NCBI GenBank assembly: GCA_024682415.1
Contig: JAIKZG010000042.1
Location: 1-64,000, forward strand
Direction of reading: 5' to 3'
Length of the DNA: 64,000 nucleotides
From: Prevotella sp.
GTDB lineage: Bacteria; Bacteroidota; Bacteroidia; Bacteroidales; Bacteroidaceae
Part shown: positions 8,579 through 17,166 of the stretch, piece by piece
Numbering within the stretch: the first letter of the stretch is position 1
How the letters are laid out: every line of letters starts with the position of its first letter
The notes under the pieces: model-generated
Seen by the model: only the letters and a program-made list of their open reading frames with translations
The model's database searches: none
What the model was told of the DNA's origin: nothing
Translations under genes and position numbers: made by a program

Positions 8579-8746
8579 CACTTATAATATAACATATAAT
8601 ATAAGTGCATTCTTTTTACTGCTAAGTATGGATTTGCCTTATGTGTATATATTATGAAAGTAAAATGTATTAATGTTTAAAAACCGAACGCCTATAGAAC
8701 TATATTTACTTAGAATTTATATGTTTAAGTAAAAATAATAATTAAG

Positions 8747-9340
8747 ATGAAAAATCTAAATGATATGAGCGACGAGGAGTTAGCTCTATCTTACTCTGAC
8801 GGAAACAACCGAGCTTTTGATGTTCTGCTTGAACGTCATCAATCAAAGTTGTTTACTTACATTATGTTTGTTGTAAAGGATGATGATCTTGCCAATGAAC
8901 TCTTTCAGGAAACATTCGTCAAGGTCATTACAAAATTACAGCATAAGACTTACGCCTCGACAGGAAAATTCGAGTCGTGGCTGATACGTCTTGCTCACAA
9001 TACCATCATGGACTGGTATCGTCATCGCAGAGTGGTAAACAAGACTGAGGTGAGCAATGAAACGGCTCTGGCTCTTTACCTTGATGAGGATTCCTCTAAT
9101 TTCCGTAATTTTGATTTCGTAAACGCTCAGATTTCCTCGGAGCTTGAAAGGATGATCGACAGCTTGCCCGACAATCAGCGCGAGGTGCTTAGAATGCACT
9201 ATTATCAGCTCATGCCATTTAAGGAAATAGCCGAGCTTACAAATGTGAGCATCAATACTGCTTTGGGGCGTATGCGATATGCCATAATCAATCTCCGCCG
9301 TATGCTTTACAGCAAGGGAATGACTCTTGATGTGCTCTGA
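8747..9340 (+). CDS. ECF-type RNA polymerase sigma factor
   Basis: Sigma-70 family extracytoplasmic-function factor, 197 residues. Region 2 is at residues about 25-95 (RHQSKLFTYIMFVVKDDDLANELFQETFVKV...FESWLIRLAHNTIMDWYRH, quoted in parts) and region 4 at about 135-185 (LPDNQREVLRMHYYQL, then the helix-turn-helix FKEIAELTNVSINTALGRMRYA). There is no adjacent anti-sigma gene: the next gene is convergent rpe. That suggests direct transcriptional control, in line with the palindromes in its promoter and a leader of about 160 nt. Confidence 0.92.
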   Translation: MKNLNDMSDEELALSYSDGNNRAFDVLLERHQSKLFTYIMFVVKDDDLANELFQETFVKVITKLQHKTYASTGKFESWLIRLAHNTIMDWYRHRRVVNKTEVSNETALALYLDEDSSNFRNFDFVNAQISSELERMIDSLPDNQREVLRMHYYQLMPFKEIAELTNVSINTALGRMRYAIINLRRMLYSKGMTLDVL

Positions 9341-9344
9341 TTTT

Positions 9345-9360
9345 CGGTTTTCGCAAACCG
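9345..9360 (-). terminator. Small hairpin at the rpe 3' end
   Basis: CGGTTT / AAACCG, six pairs with a four-base loop (GCGA on the minus strand, a GNRA loop), followed on the minus strand by AAAA rather than T. It sits between convergent ECF sigma and rpe genes; termination is uncertain. Confidence 0.3.
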
Positions 9361-9364
9361 CGGT

Positions 9365-10021
9365 TTATCGCTGATAAGATAAAAGCGACTTTATCGTTGC
9401 TTTGGGGTCGGTGGCTTTGAATACATAGCTTCCGCTGACAAGTACGTCTACTCCTGCCTTTATCAGTCGTGGAGCTGTCTCGCCGTTTACTCCTCCGTCT
9501 ACTTCTATTAATGCGTGTGAACCGCTTGCCGTAATCATGGCTTTCATGCGCTCCACCTTGTTGATGGTGTTTTCTATGAACTTTTGACCGCCAAAACCTG
9601 GATTTACGCTCATTATCAAAACTAAGTCTATATCATTTATCACATCTTCCAATGTGCTGATAGGTGTCGCGGGGTTTAATGCCACGCCTGCCTTCATTCC
9701 TGCTTCGTGAATCTCGGAAATGGTGCGATGCAGATGTGTGCATGCCTCCTGATGCACAGTCATGATTTTTGCGCCGGCGTCTGCTGCCTGCTTGATGTAT
9801 TGCTCGGGATGAACAATCATGAAATGCACGTCTAATGCTTTCGTGCATTCTTTTCCAACGGCGTTTAATACGGGAAATCCAAATGAAATGTTTGGTACGA
9901 AAACTCCGTCCATTATGTCCATGTGAAGCCACTCGGCTTCGCTTTCGTTTATCATTTTCACTTCCTCGCTGAGGTGAAGGAAGTCGGCAGCCAATAGTGA
10001 TGGCGATATAATTGTGTTCAT
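9365..10021 (-). CDS. rpe: Ribulose-phosphate 3-epimerase
   Basis: Interconverts ribulose 5-phosphate and xylulose 5-phosphate in the pentose phosphate pathway. 218 residues, normal for the TIM-barrel family. Visible motifs: SPSLLAADF at the start, HMDIMDGVFVPNISFG (metal and catalytic Asp), VHFMIVHPEQY, NPGFGGQKF (phosphate loop) and IEVDGGVN (second catalytic Asp). The frame stays open upstream to 10402, but homology starts at MNTIISPSLLAADF, so the start is set at 10021. Convergent with the ECF sigma gene. Confidence 0.95.
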   Translation of the reverse strand: MNTIISPSLLAADFLHLSEEVKMINESEAEWLHMDIMDGVFVPNISFGFPVLNAVGKECTKALDVHFMIVHPEQYIKQAADAGAKIMTVHQEACTHLHRTISEIHEAGMKAGVALNPATPISTLEDVINDIDLVLIMSVNPGFGGQKFIENTINKVERMKAMITASGSHALIEVDGGVNGETAPRLIKAGVDVLVSGSYVFKATDPKATIKSLLSYQR

Positions 10022-10353
10022 TTCTTTGCGAAGATAATTATAATTTGAAGTTACTTTAAGTAAAGACAATTTGAGGGGATTACAATTTAGTTGAGGCAAT
10101 AGGCTATCTGTTTGCCATTGATTTTCATCACCCTGTATGTGTAAGCAATCTGCTTGATAAGTTGCAAAGTCTTTTCTTTTGGCTTCATTATCTGCTTTGG
10201 GGTAGAATAATTCCTCATAGGCGTAAACCTTTTGTTTTGTTATTACTCTGTTATCTAACTCACACAGCGGAGTTTGCATTCTAAATGTTTCCTCCCTGTA
10301 CATTAAAAACGAGATAGCTTGCGCTTTATTATATATTTTGGCAAAATATTTTT
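10022..10353. other. Intergenic gap upstream of rpe with an open but unrecognised frame
   Basis: About 330 bp with no gene recognised. The rpe frame stays open through the whole stretch (about 127 extra codons, including MQTPLCELDNRVITKQ) without resembling any epimerase N-terminus. TATCTTCG-like sequence on the minus strand at 10029-10036 abuts the rpe start. It could be a gene remnant or a chance open frame. Confidence 0.4.
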
Positions 10354-10383
10354 TTGAATGTAGCGAATTTTGTATTATCTTTG
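10354..10383 (+). promoter_or_regulatory. Promoter of the 145-residue acidic protein gene
   Basis: TTG at 10354-10356, 19 bases, TATCTTTG at 10376-10383, 19 bases before the start codon at 10403. Confidence 0.7.
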
Positions 10384-10402
10384 CGATAAATAATAAATAC
10401 AA

Positions 10403-10840
10403 ATGAATATATCAAAGAAAACATTGCAGCAGATTGAGCGCGCTATAAGAAAAATCGCTCAGAAGTTTCCGGTAGAGGAAGAAGTGTCGTTGCTGACCGA
10501 TATTCATTTGCTTGTTTCTCAGGAAACAGGTGAGCTGAGGGCTTTTGATGACGACGACAACGAGATTACTCGTGTGGTCATTGATGAATGGATAGATAAT
10601 AAGGATGACGACTTCTTTGACGCTGTTACGCGCGCGCTTCGTGATGTGCTGAAAAATCTGCAAGACGTGGTCGATAACCTCGGATTGCTTAAGCCTTACA
10701 GTTTTGTGCTACAGAATGACGACAAGGAAGATTTGGCGGAACTCTATGTCGCTGATGACGACACGATTATTATCGGTGGCGACTTGATGAAAGGCTTGGA
10801 TAAGGATTTGAATGATTTCTTCAAGGACTTGATGAAGTAA
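10403..10840 (+). CDS. Small acidic conserved hypothetical protein
   Basis: Not recognised; 145 residues, cytoplasmic, predicted mostly helical. It opens with a basic helix (MNISKKTLQQIERAIRKIAQKF) and is otherwise acidic (FDDDDNE, NKDDDFFDAV, YVADDDTIII). The segment FVLQNDDKEDLAELYVADDD...IGGDLMKGLDKDLNDFFKDL looks like a folded C-terminal unit. It has its own strong promoter and is monocistronic, ending before a terminator shared with the convergent lipoprotein gene. Confidence 0.65.
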   Translation: MNISKKTLQQIERAIRKIAQKFPVEEEVSLLTDIHLLVSQETGELRAFDDDDNEITRVVIDEWIDNKDDDFFDAVTRALRDVLKNLQDVVDNLGLLKPYSFVLQNDDKEDLAELYVADDDTIIIGGDLMKGLDKDLNDFFKDLMK

Positions 10841-10907
10841 TCTTTCTGATTTGATTGAAATTCGCATTCAATGATTTGATGAAATAATATATTTATTGGC
10901 ATAACGC

Positions 10908-10949
10908 CATAAAAGCAATCAGCCTCTTGCTTCGTGTGAAGTAAGAGGC
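10908..10949. terminator. Bidirectional terminator
   Basis: Very stable hairpin: CAATCAGCCTCTT pairs with AAGAGGCTGATTG, with an inner CTTC-GTGT-GAAG, then TTTTATTATT. It serves the convergent genes on both sides. Confidence 0.85.
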
Positions 10950-10983
10950 TGATTGTTTTATTATTGATAATAAAGTGCCAATG

Positions 10984-11808
10984 TTATTTGCTGATGTTCA
11001 TCGAGAGCTTTCCGCTATATGATATGGTAACTTCTATCTGATAGCTTGTGTCGCTGTCTGGCACTACGAGTATTGCTGTGTAAACAATGCCGTCGGCTGT
11101 TACTCTATCCAGCACCATATCGCTGAAAACGCTCTGCTCGATAAACTCTTTCGGAACAAGTCTTGCGAAGTCGTCTTTGTGGAAGTCTTTAGAGAATAAT
11201 TTCTTACTGCCTTTGAATATGCTTATGTGTATGATGTTGTCGTAATATACATTGTCTACCTCTACGCCGTCTGTGGTATACGATGTCTTCATCACCTTAT
11301 ACGTCGTAGGGTTTATCTGCGCATAGCAATGATAGCGATTTTCATTGTGAGAGACAATGGTATCTCTTTTTATCAGTTGGTTCTGATTAAGCGCGGCTGT
11401 AGCTTTGTGCATGAAAGCATATCTGTCGCTCCTGTCGTCGCTCTTTACCAATTTTATTTTGTCGCCGTTGGTGTTAAGAAATACGAAGAGATGGGCAGCT
11501 TGTTTTAATATCGGGTATTTCACGATGTTGCTGCCCTCCATTATCAGGGTGTCGTGTATGATTTTGAAATAAGCAGGCTGACTTGTAGAGTCTGGATATG
11601 ATATCGTGTCGCCGATGGCGCGGAAGGCGATGTTGCCGTCTTCCTCGTTGATCCATATTCCCTGCAATAGTTTTTTCGCATTGACATCTTCTTTCTCTAT
11701 CTGCCTGTCGTTGTCTTTGTTTTTGCATGATAAGAAAGTGGTTGCGCCTAATAATAAGCCACAGCCGATAATCAATGATGATATATAACTAATTTTTTTC
11801 ACTATCAT
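10984..11808 (-). CDS. Lipoprotein, possibly DUF4738 family
   Basis: Lipoprotein of 274 residues; the lipobox is at LGATTFLSC (Cys about 28) after an N-terminal hydrophobic helix. The mature part opens with KNKDNDRQ and an acidic stretch, then beta-rich sequence (LLQGIWINEEDGNIAFRAIGDTISYPDS, quoted in parts; FKIIHDTLIMEGSNIVKYPI) of the lipocalin-like type seen in Bacteroidota DUF4738 proteins; the assignment is from memory. It is the last gene of the minus-strand run ompH-rfbC-ugd, 22 bp after ugd, so it is probably co-transcribed, but no link to sugar-nucleotide synthesis is evident. Confidence 0.65.
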   Translation of the reverse strand: MIVKKISYISSLIIGCGLLLGATTFLSCKNKDNDRQIEKEDVNAKKLLQGIWINEEDGNIAFRAIGDTISYPDSTSQPAYFKIIHDTLIMEGSNIVKYPILKQAAHLFVFLNTNGDKIKLVKSDDRSDRYAFMHKATAALNQNQLIKRDTIVSHNENRYHCYAQINPTTYKVMKTSYTTDGVEVDNVYYDNIIHISIFKGSKKLFSKDFHKDDFARLVPKEFIEQSVFSDMVLDRVTADGIVYTAILVVPDSDTSYQIEVTISYSGKLSMNISK

Positions 11809-11830
11809 ATAAATGATTTAATGATATTCT

Positions 11831-13147
11831 CTATTTGCCTATGCAGTGATATTCAAAGCCTGCTTCGGCAACCTCGTCGCCGTCAAAGATGTTGCGTCCG
11901 TCGATGATAAGTTTCCTGTTCATCACTTTAGCAATGACATCCCAGCTTGGCAAGCGGAATTCCTTCCACTCCGTGAGAAGCAGCAGAGCGTCAGCGCCTA
12001 AGACAGCGTCGTACATATCCTTGCAGTATGTCACCTTGTCGCCTACGCGTCGTCTGCATTCATCCATGGCTACAGGGTCGTAGGCACGAATGTTGCATCC
12101 TGCTTTTGTCAGCAAATCGATTATCACAAGGGCTGTAGACTCGCGCATATCATCAGTTTCAGGCTTGAATGAAAGTCCCCAGAGGGCGATGGTCTTGCCC
12201 TTGAGTTCCTTTTCATCATATACCTTTTTCAGCTTCTCGAATAGAATGCGTTTCTGTCTTGCGTTTACTTCTTCCACGGCTTTAAGCACGCCCATCTCAT
12301 AGCCATTGTCGGCTGCCGTCTTGATGAGTGCCTTCACGTCTTTGGGGAAACAGCTGCCGCCATATCCGCAACCGGCATATAGGAATTTGCGACCGATTCT
12401 TAAATCAGAACCGATACCTTGACGCACCATATTTACATCAGCCCCCACCTTCTCGCAGAGATTGGCGATGTCGTTCATGAATGATATTCTTGTGGCAAGC
12501 ATTGAATTGGCAGCGTATTTCGTCATTTCCGCGCTTGGAATATCCATGAATATCACTCTGAAATTATTTATCAGAAATGGTTTATACAGACGCGTGAGCA
12601 ATGTCTTCGCGCGTTCGCTTTCCACGCCTACGACAACTCTGTCGGGACTCATGAAATCCTTTATCGCGCTGCCTTCTTTTAAGAATTCAGGATTGCTCGC
12701 TACGTCAAATTTTACGTCTACGCCACGTCTGTCAAGCTCTTTCTGAATTGTTTCGCGCACCTTGCGTGCTGTTCCTACGGGGACAGTACTCTTGGTGACT
12801 ACTACAATGTATTTATTAAGGTTTTCGCCAATAGTCTTGGCTACTTGCAATACATACTTTAAATCGGCAGAGCCATCCTCGTCGGGAGGAGTGCCTACTG
12901 CCGAAAATACTATTTCTTGATCGTTAAGCACATCGGCAAGCGAAGTAGTAAACTTCAGTCTGCCTGCCTTAACGTTCTTTGTTACAAGTTCATCGAGTCC
13001 CGGCTCGTAGATAGGAATATCTCCATTCATAAGGCGGTCGATCTTGTTTTGATCTACGTCTACGCATGTCACTTCCGCACCGGTATCGGCAAAACATGTG
13101 CCTGACACCAATCCTACATAGCCAGTACCAACAATTGCAATTTTCAT
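11831..13147 (-). CDS. ugd: UDP-glucose 6-dehydrogenase
   Basis: NAD-dependent oxidation of UDP-glucose to UDP-glucuronate, feeding capsule or glycan synthesis. 438 residues, normal for the family. The Rossmann motif GTGYVGLVSG is at residues 7-16; the catalytic cysteine is in GYGGSCFPKD near residue 260; FKPETDDMRES marks the C-terminal UDP-binding domain. A GDP-mannose dehydrogenase cannot be fully excluded by eye, but the motif set is Ugd-like. Lies 19 bp after rfbC on the same strand. Confidence 0.93.
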   Translation of the reverse strand: MKIAIVGTGYVGLVSGTCFADTGAEVTCVDVDQNKIDRLMNGDIPIYEPGLDELVTKNVKAGRLKFTTSLADVLNDQEIVFSAVGTPPDEDGSADLKYVLQVAKTIGENLNKYIVVVTKSTVPVGTARKVRETIQKELDRRGVDVKFDVASNPEFLKEGSAIKDFMSPDRVVVGVESERAKTLLTRLYKPFLINNFRVIFMDIPSAEMTKYAANSMLATRISFMNDIANLCEKVGADVNMVRQGIGSDLRIGRKFLYAGCGYGGSCFPKDVKALIKTAADNGYEMGVLKAVEEVNARQKRILFEKLKKVYDEKELKGKTIALWGLSFKPETDDMRESTALVIIDLLTKAGCNIRAYDPVAMDECRRRVGDKVTYCKDMYDAVLGADALLLLTEWKEFRLPSWDVIAKVMNRKLIIDGRNIFDGDEVAEAGFEYHCIGK

Positions 13148-13166
13148 GATTTGTTTTGTGTATTCC

Positions 13167-13715
13167 TTATTCGAAAACCTCAGCTTCTTTCAGTGAGCAT
13201 GCCTTAAGGTCTTTCTCACTTGTAAGAACATCTTTGGCATCGATAGGCCATTCAATGTTGATGTCTTCATCATTCCAGCGAATGCTCGCTTCATGCTTAG
13301 GAGCGTAAGCGTTATCCACCTTATATGTGAAGATAGCCTCATCGCTCAATACAAGGAAACCATGCGCGAAGCCTCTTGGAATGAAGAATTGACGCTTGTT
13401 TTCATCGCTCAGCTCCACCATTACGTATTTTCCGAATGTAGGCGAGCTTTTGCGAATGTCTACTGCCACGTCGAGCACTTTTCCTTTAATCACTCTTACG
13501 AGCTTTGCTTGTGAGTATTCTCCTTTCTGATAGTGAAGACCTCTCAGCACGCCATAGCTTGATTTCGACTCATTGTCCTGAATGAAATCCACCTTGCCGA
13601 TATGTTTCTCGAAGTCTTCCTTCTTCCAGGCTTCAAAGAAATAGCCGCGCGCGTCGTTGAAAACTTTTGGGTCGAGAGTCCACACTCCCTTTATTTCCGT
13701 TTCCTTATATTCCAT
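13167..13715 (-). CDS. rfbC: dTDP-4-dehydrorhamnose 3,5-epimerase
   Basis: Third step of dTDP-L-rhamnose synthesis. 182 residues, cupin fold. Motifs: FNDARGYFFE near the start, QDNESKSSYGVLRGLHYQ with catalytic His, VDIRKSSPTFGKYV, FIPRGFAHGFLVLSDEA with the second conserved His, and YAPKHEASIRWND. The other rml genes are not in the window. It starts 3 bp after the upstream ompH-like gene and is likely co-transcribed with ugd. Confidence 0.95.
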   Translation of the reverse strand: MEYKETEIKGVWTLDPKVFNDARGYFFEAWKKEDFEKHIGKVDFIQDNESKSSYGVLRGLHYQKGEYSQAKLVRVIKGKVLDVAVDIRKSSPTFGKYVMVELSDENKRQFFIPRGFAHGFLVLSDEAIFTYKVDNAYAPKHEASIRWNDEDINIEWPIDAKDVLTSEKDLKACSLKEAEVFE

Positions 13716-13718
13716 GGC

Positions 13719-14333
13719 TTATTTCTTCTCCTTCTTGTTTGCTGTAGTAGCTTTAGAAGGCTTATAAGCCTTGTTGAGTCCTGCGATTACTTCCTTGGTG
13801 ATGTCGTAAGATTTGTCGGCATAGAGAATATTGTCGCCAGCCTTGCTCAGGATAAGACCATACTTCTTGTCTTTGTTGTAGACAGCAAGATAGTGCTGAA
13901 GGCTGTCGCGCAAAGCCTTGTTATAATTGTCGGTCTCTGTCTGGAATTCGCTGCTCAGGCGCTGATTCAAAGCCTGCAAATCCTGACTCTGCTTCTGCAA
14001 GCTTGCGTTGATGGCTTCTGCCTGCTGCTGAGTATATTTGTTCTGCTGCACATCCTGCTGGAATTTAGCTGCTGCTGCCTGTAGCTGCTGCTGTTTGCCT
14101 GCAAGAGTGTTCTGAATGTTCTGACCTTTCTTCTGAAGAATGAGAGAATAATCCTTGCAGAACTGATATTGCGACATTATGCTGTCTACCTCTATGTATG
14201 CTATTTTTGCTGATGTGGTAGCAGTTGAAGTCTTTTCTGTTGTGTCGTTCTGTGGCTGCTGTTTGTTGCATGAAGCAAGAGCCATTGTAGCCATAGCTGC
14301 AATAGCCAGGCTGCGTGCGATGTTCTTTTTCAT
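13719..14333 (-). CDS. OmpH/Skp family periplasmic chaperone-like lipoprotein
   Basis: OmpH/Skp family, 204 residues. Lipobox MATMALASC (Cys about 22), then a Thr/Ser linker, a short strand (KIAYIEVDSIMSQY, typical of Skp), and two long coiled-coil arms rich in Gln and Lys (about residues 60-150) that in Skp form the jellyfish tentacles. The closing strand YGLILSKAGDNILYADKSYDIT matches the family. Skp holds unfolded outer-membrane proteins; a lipid-anchored Bacteroidota member probably works at the periplasmic membrane face. First of four tightly spaced minus-strand genes. Confidence 0.85.
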   Translation of the reverse strand: MKKNIARSLAIAAMATMALASCNKQQPQNDTTEKTSTATTSAKIAYIEVDSIMSQYQFCKDYSLILQKKGQNIQNTLAGKQQQLQAAAAKFQQDVQQNKYTQQQAEAINASLQKQSQDLQALNQRLSSEFQTETDNYNKALRDSLQHYLAVYNKDKKYGLILSKAGDNILYADKSYDITKEVIAGLNKAYKPSKATTANKKEKK

Positions 14334-14411
14334 TATGTGTTATTTAATTATTAATTTATTCTTCTGTTTTCTTTATACATAAATTCAGACAAAGAGCTGC
14401 ATAAAAATATA

Positions 14412-14606
14412 TTAGAATGCCTTTCCTTTCATTCGTGATTCTTTGTCTTGCTCAAGCGTGCAGTTTATGCCGCGTTCTCTCATTGCTTTGCTCTCGCCTA
14501 CATCGTGAGCCGAAAAACGTCCGTTTTTCTTGATTATTACGCGGATGCTAAGCATAAAAATGCTTATTGCAATAATTAACACAGTGAGGAGCAATGTTTC
14601 GACCAT
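14412..14606 (-). CDS. Small single-pass membrane protein
   Basis: 64 residues. One N-terminal transmembrane helix (residues 2-24, VETLLLTVLIIAISIFML) then a soluble tail with FSAHDVGESKAMRERGINC, a pattern I recall from short conserved Bacteroidales proteins of unknown function. The start at 14606 is preferred over 14627 because it puts the helix at the very N-terminus. It has its own promoter (14694-14724) and a 5' region with long inverted repeats; the ompH operon follows after 78 bp. Confidence 0.7.
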   Translation of the reverse strand: MVETLLLTVLIIAISIFMLSIRVIIKKNGRFSAHDVGESKAMRERGINCTLEQDKESRMKGKAF

Positions 14607-14632
14607 TTTTATGTACTTTTGTGTCACTTTAT

Positions 14633-14680
14633 AAATCGGTACACCTTTTTAATATATCTTTTATATACCGATTTCGGTGT
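14633..14680 (-). promoter_or_regulatory. Interlocking inverted repeats in the 5' region of the small membrane protein
   Basis: AAATCGGTA at 14633-14641 is complementary to TACCGATTT at 14666-14674, and ACACC at 14641-14645 to GGTGT at 14676-14680. The two pairings cross, so in the transcript they would be a pseudoknot or mutually exclusive. ACCGA/TCGGT can also pair locally. Confidence 0.45.
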
Positions 14681-14693
14681 CTTTTTCTGCCTA

Positions 14694-14724
14694 CAAAGAT
14701 AAAGTAAAAGTATCGAAAACCAAA
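14694..14724 (-). promoter_or_regulatory. Promoter of the small membrane protein / ompH run
   Basis: Read on the minus strand: TTTG (14724-14721), 19 bases, TATCTTTG (14701-14694). Transcription would start near 14688, giving a leader of about 80 nt. Confidence 0.65.
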
Positions 14725-14750
14725 AGAAAACGAACAAAAATAAATATAAT

Positions 14751-16208
14751 ATGGACAAAAGCAATTTAAAACCTGCTTGCGTTTTTGAACAATTCGCGGC
14801 GATAAATAAAGTTCCTCGTCCTTCTAAGCATGAGGAGAAGGTGATAGACTATCTTAAAAACTGGGGCGAGAGCCACAATCTCGACACTCATGTAGACGAG
14901 ACGGGCAACGTAATTATCCGTAAGGCAGCTACCAAGGGAATGGAGAATAAGAAGACGATTATTCTTCAGAGCCACATGGACATGGTATGCGATAAGCTCG
15001 TAGATGTAGATTTTGACTTCCATAACGATGCTATTCAGACTTATGTAGAAGGCGACTGGATGCACGCTAAGGGCACAACTCTCGGTGCTGACGACGGTAT
15101 CGGCGTAGCGATAGAGCTTGCCATTCTCGCAAGCGATGATATTGAGCATGGCCCTATTGAGTGCGTGTTTACTCGCGATGAGGAAACAGGCTTGACGGGC
15201 GCTCAGGGCATGAAAGCCGGCTTTATGAAGGGCGACTATCTTATCAACCTCGACTCTGAGGATGAAGGACAGATATTCGTATCATGCGCTGGCGGAAAGA
15301 ACACCGAGGCTACATTCTCTTTCGCTCGTGAGAACGCTTCTGCCGACGATTTCTTCATGCTTGCTTCTCTGAAGGGACTCAACGGCGGACACTCTGGCGA
15401 TGACATCAACAAGAAGCGTGCCAACGCCATAAAGGTGCTTGCCCGTTTCCTCTATAATGAGAATGAGAAATATGGCGTGCGTTTGGCAAGCTTCAATTCT
15501 GGCAAGATGCATAACGCTATTCCTCGCGATGGCAAGGTAGTCTTTGCTGTAAAGAATGAGTTTAAGGAAAATGTGAAGGCAGATTGGAATGTGTTCCAGA
15601 CAGAGGTGGAGGATGAATTCCACGTTACCGACACAAATATGGTATTCGCTCTTGAGAGCACCGATGCTCAGGCTGTGCTTCCAAAGGCAGTTTCTGATAA
15701 CTTAATCCGTGCTATTCAGGCAGTAGACAATGGTATTCTTACTATGTGTCAGGATGAAGCTTTGGCTTGGATGGTAGAAACATCAAGCAACATCGCAAGC
15801 ATCGCCACTTCAGAAGATAAAATAGAGATTGTTTCAAGTCAGCGCAGCAATGTGATGAGCAATCTTGATAATATGGCCAACAGCATTAAGGCTTGCTTCC
15901 AGCTGGCAGGCGCAGAGGTAAAGCAGGGCGATGGCTATCCTGCATGGAAGATGAATCCCGACAGCAAGCTCACAAAGATTGCCGTTGATACTTACAAGCA
16001 GCTCTTCAATAAAGAGCCTAAGGTGCTCGGCATTCACGCAGGCTTGGAGTGCGGTCTGTTCTCTTTGCGTTATCCTAATCTTGATATGATTTCGTTTGGC
16101 CCTACGCTCCGCAATGTGCATACTCCTGACGAGTGCCTCTATATTCCTACCGTTCAGATGGTGTGGGATCATTTGCTCGCCATCCTTAAGAATGTGCCTG
16201 AGAAGTAA
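14751..16208 (+). CDS. pepD: Aminoacyl-histidine dipeptidase (carnosinase-like)
   Basis: Metallopeptidase family M20C, cleaving Xaa-His and other dipeptides in the cytoplasm. 485 residues, matching PepD. Metal and catalytic motifs: QSHMDMVCDK near residue 80, LGADDGIGVA near 120, TRDEETGLTGA (catalytic Glu) near 147 and LNGGHSGDDI near 210; HAGLECG near 425 supplies the last ligand region. It starts 145 bp from the divergent small membrane protein gene, and an RluA-type gene follows 36 bp downstream on the same strand. Confidence 0.95.
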   Translation: MDKSNLKPACVFEQFAAINKVPRPSKHEEKVIDYLKNWGESHNLDTHVDETGNVIIRKAATKGMENKKTIILQSHMDMVCDKLVDVDFDFHNDAIQTYVEGDWMHAKGTTLGADDGIGVAIELAILASDDIEHGPIECVFTRDEETGLTGAQGMKAGFMKGDYLINLDSEDEGQIFVSCAGGKNTEATFSFARENASADDFFMLASLKGLNGGHSGDDINKKRANAIKVLARFLYNENEKYGVRLASFNSGKMHNAIPRDGKVVFAVKNEFKENVKADWNVFQTEVEDEFHVTDTNMVFALESTDAQAVLPKAVSDNLIRAIQAVDNGILTMCQDEALAWMVETSSNIASIATSEDKIEIVSSQRSNVMSNLDNMANSIKACFQLAGAEVKQGDGYPAWKMNPDSKLTKIAVDTYKQLFNKEPKVLGIHAGLECGLFSLRYPNLDMISFGPTLRNVHTPDECLYIPTVQMVWDHLLAILKNVPEK

Positions 16209-16244
16209 TTCACACATTAATATATATAATAGGGTTAATATTTA

Positions 16245-17135
16245 GTGGATACAAGAGATAAAAGATACGATCAGTTTGTAGTAGAGCATGAAGACACCTT
16301 GCTTAATTGGCTTCTTGCTCACATCAAGGAAAGCAGAACCAAGATTAAGGCTACGCTTTCCGGTCATGGAGTGCACGTAAACGGCAAGATAATCTCAAAG
16401 TTTGATTATCCTTTAGCTCCGGGCATGAAGATTGCCGTAAGCAAATCAAAGAAGAATGACACGTTTAAGAACAAGTATGTGAAGATAGTCTATGAAGATA
16501 AATTCCTTGTAGTGCTTGAAAAGAATGTAGGCATTCTCTCTATGGCGGCAGGCCATTCATCTCTCAATGTGAAAGCCGTGCTCGATGATTATTTCCGTCG
16601 CTCGAAGCAGCGTTGCACCGCTCATGTGGTGCATCGACTCGACCGCGAAACAAGCGGACTCATGATTTACGCAAAGGACAAGCAGACGGAGCTGAAATTG
16701 GAGGAAGACTGGCATCACACCGTATATGATCGTAGATATGTAGCTCTGCTGAGTGGCGAGCTTATGCAGGATGAGGGCACGATAGAAAACTGGCTTAAAG
16801 ACAACAGCGCTTATTTCACATATTCAAGCCCGGTGGATAACGGTGGTAAATATGCCATCACCCATTTCCATGTGCTTCGTCGCGCGCATGGCTATTCTCT
16901 TGTAGAATTCAAGCTTGAGACGGGACGTAAGAATCAAATACGCGTTCATGCCGCTGATATGGGCACACCCGTGTGTGGCGACATGAAATATGGAAACGGT
17001 GATGACCCTATCGGCCGTCTGTGCCTCCATGCCTATGTATTGTGTTTCACCCATCCTGTCACCCATCAGCGTTTGGAATTCAACACCGCCATGCCATCTC
17101 AATTCTTGCAGGTGGTAAATGGACATTTAAAATAA
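16245..17135 (+). CDS. RluA-family RNA pseudouridine synthase with S4 domain
   Basis: Converts uridine to pseudouridine in rRNA or tRNA. 296 residues. An N-terminal S4-like RNA-binding domain (residues about 10-70, TLSGHGVHVNGKI) precedes the catalytic domain with HVVHRLDRETSGLMIYAKD near 128-146 (catalytic Asp in HRLDRETSG) and ETGRKNQIRVHAADMG near 220. The start is GTG at 16245; no ATG before the S4 domain is in frame. Exact target (RluC/RluD-like) cannot be told from sequence alone. A second, shorter family member lies at 53778-54461. Confidence 0.9.
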   Translation: MDTRDKRYDQFVVEHEDTLLNWLLAHIKESRTKIKATLSGHGVHVNGKIISKFDYPLAPGMKIAVSKSKKNDTFKNKYVKIVYEDKFLVVLEKNVGILSMAAGHSSLNVKAVLDDYFRRSKQRCTAHVVHRLDRETSGLMIYAKDKQTELKLEEDWHHTVYDRRYVALLSGELMQDEGTIENWLKDNSAYFTYSSPVDNGGKYAITHFHVLRRAHGYSLVEFKLETGRKNQIRVHAADMGTPVCGDMKYGNGDDPIGRLCLHAYVLCFTHPVTHQRLEFNTAMPSQFLQVVNGHLK

Positions 17136-17166
17136 CCCCTATATATATCAGCTCATTTTTTATAAG

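Noticed and set aside
10022..10402. N-terminal extension of ribulose-phosphate epimerase
   Set aside because: The 127 upstream codons have no counterpart in the family, and the enzyme's first strand begins at MNTIISPSLL.
15300..15330. GCTCGTGAGAACGC resembling the GNRA-capped hairpin
   Set aside because: It lies inside pepD in a conserved coding segment, and outer stem arms are missing.
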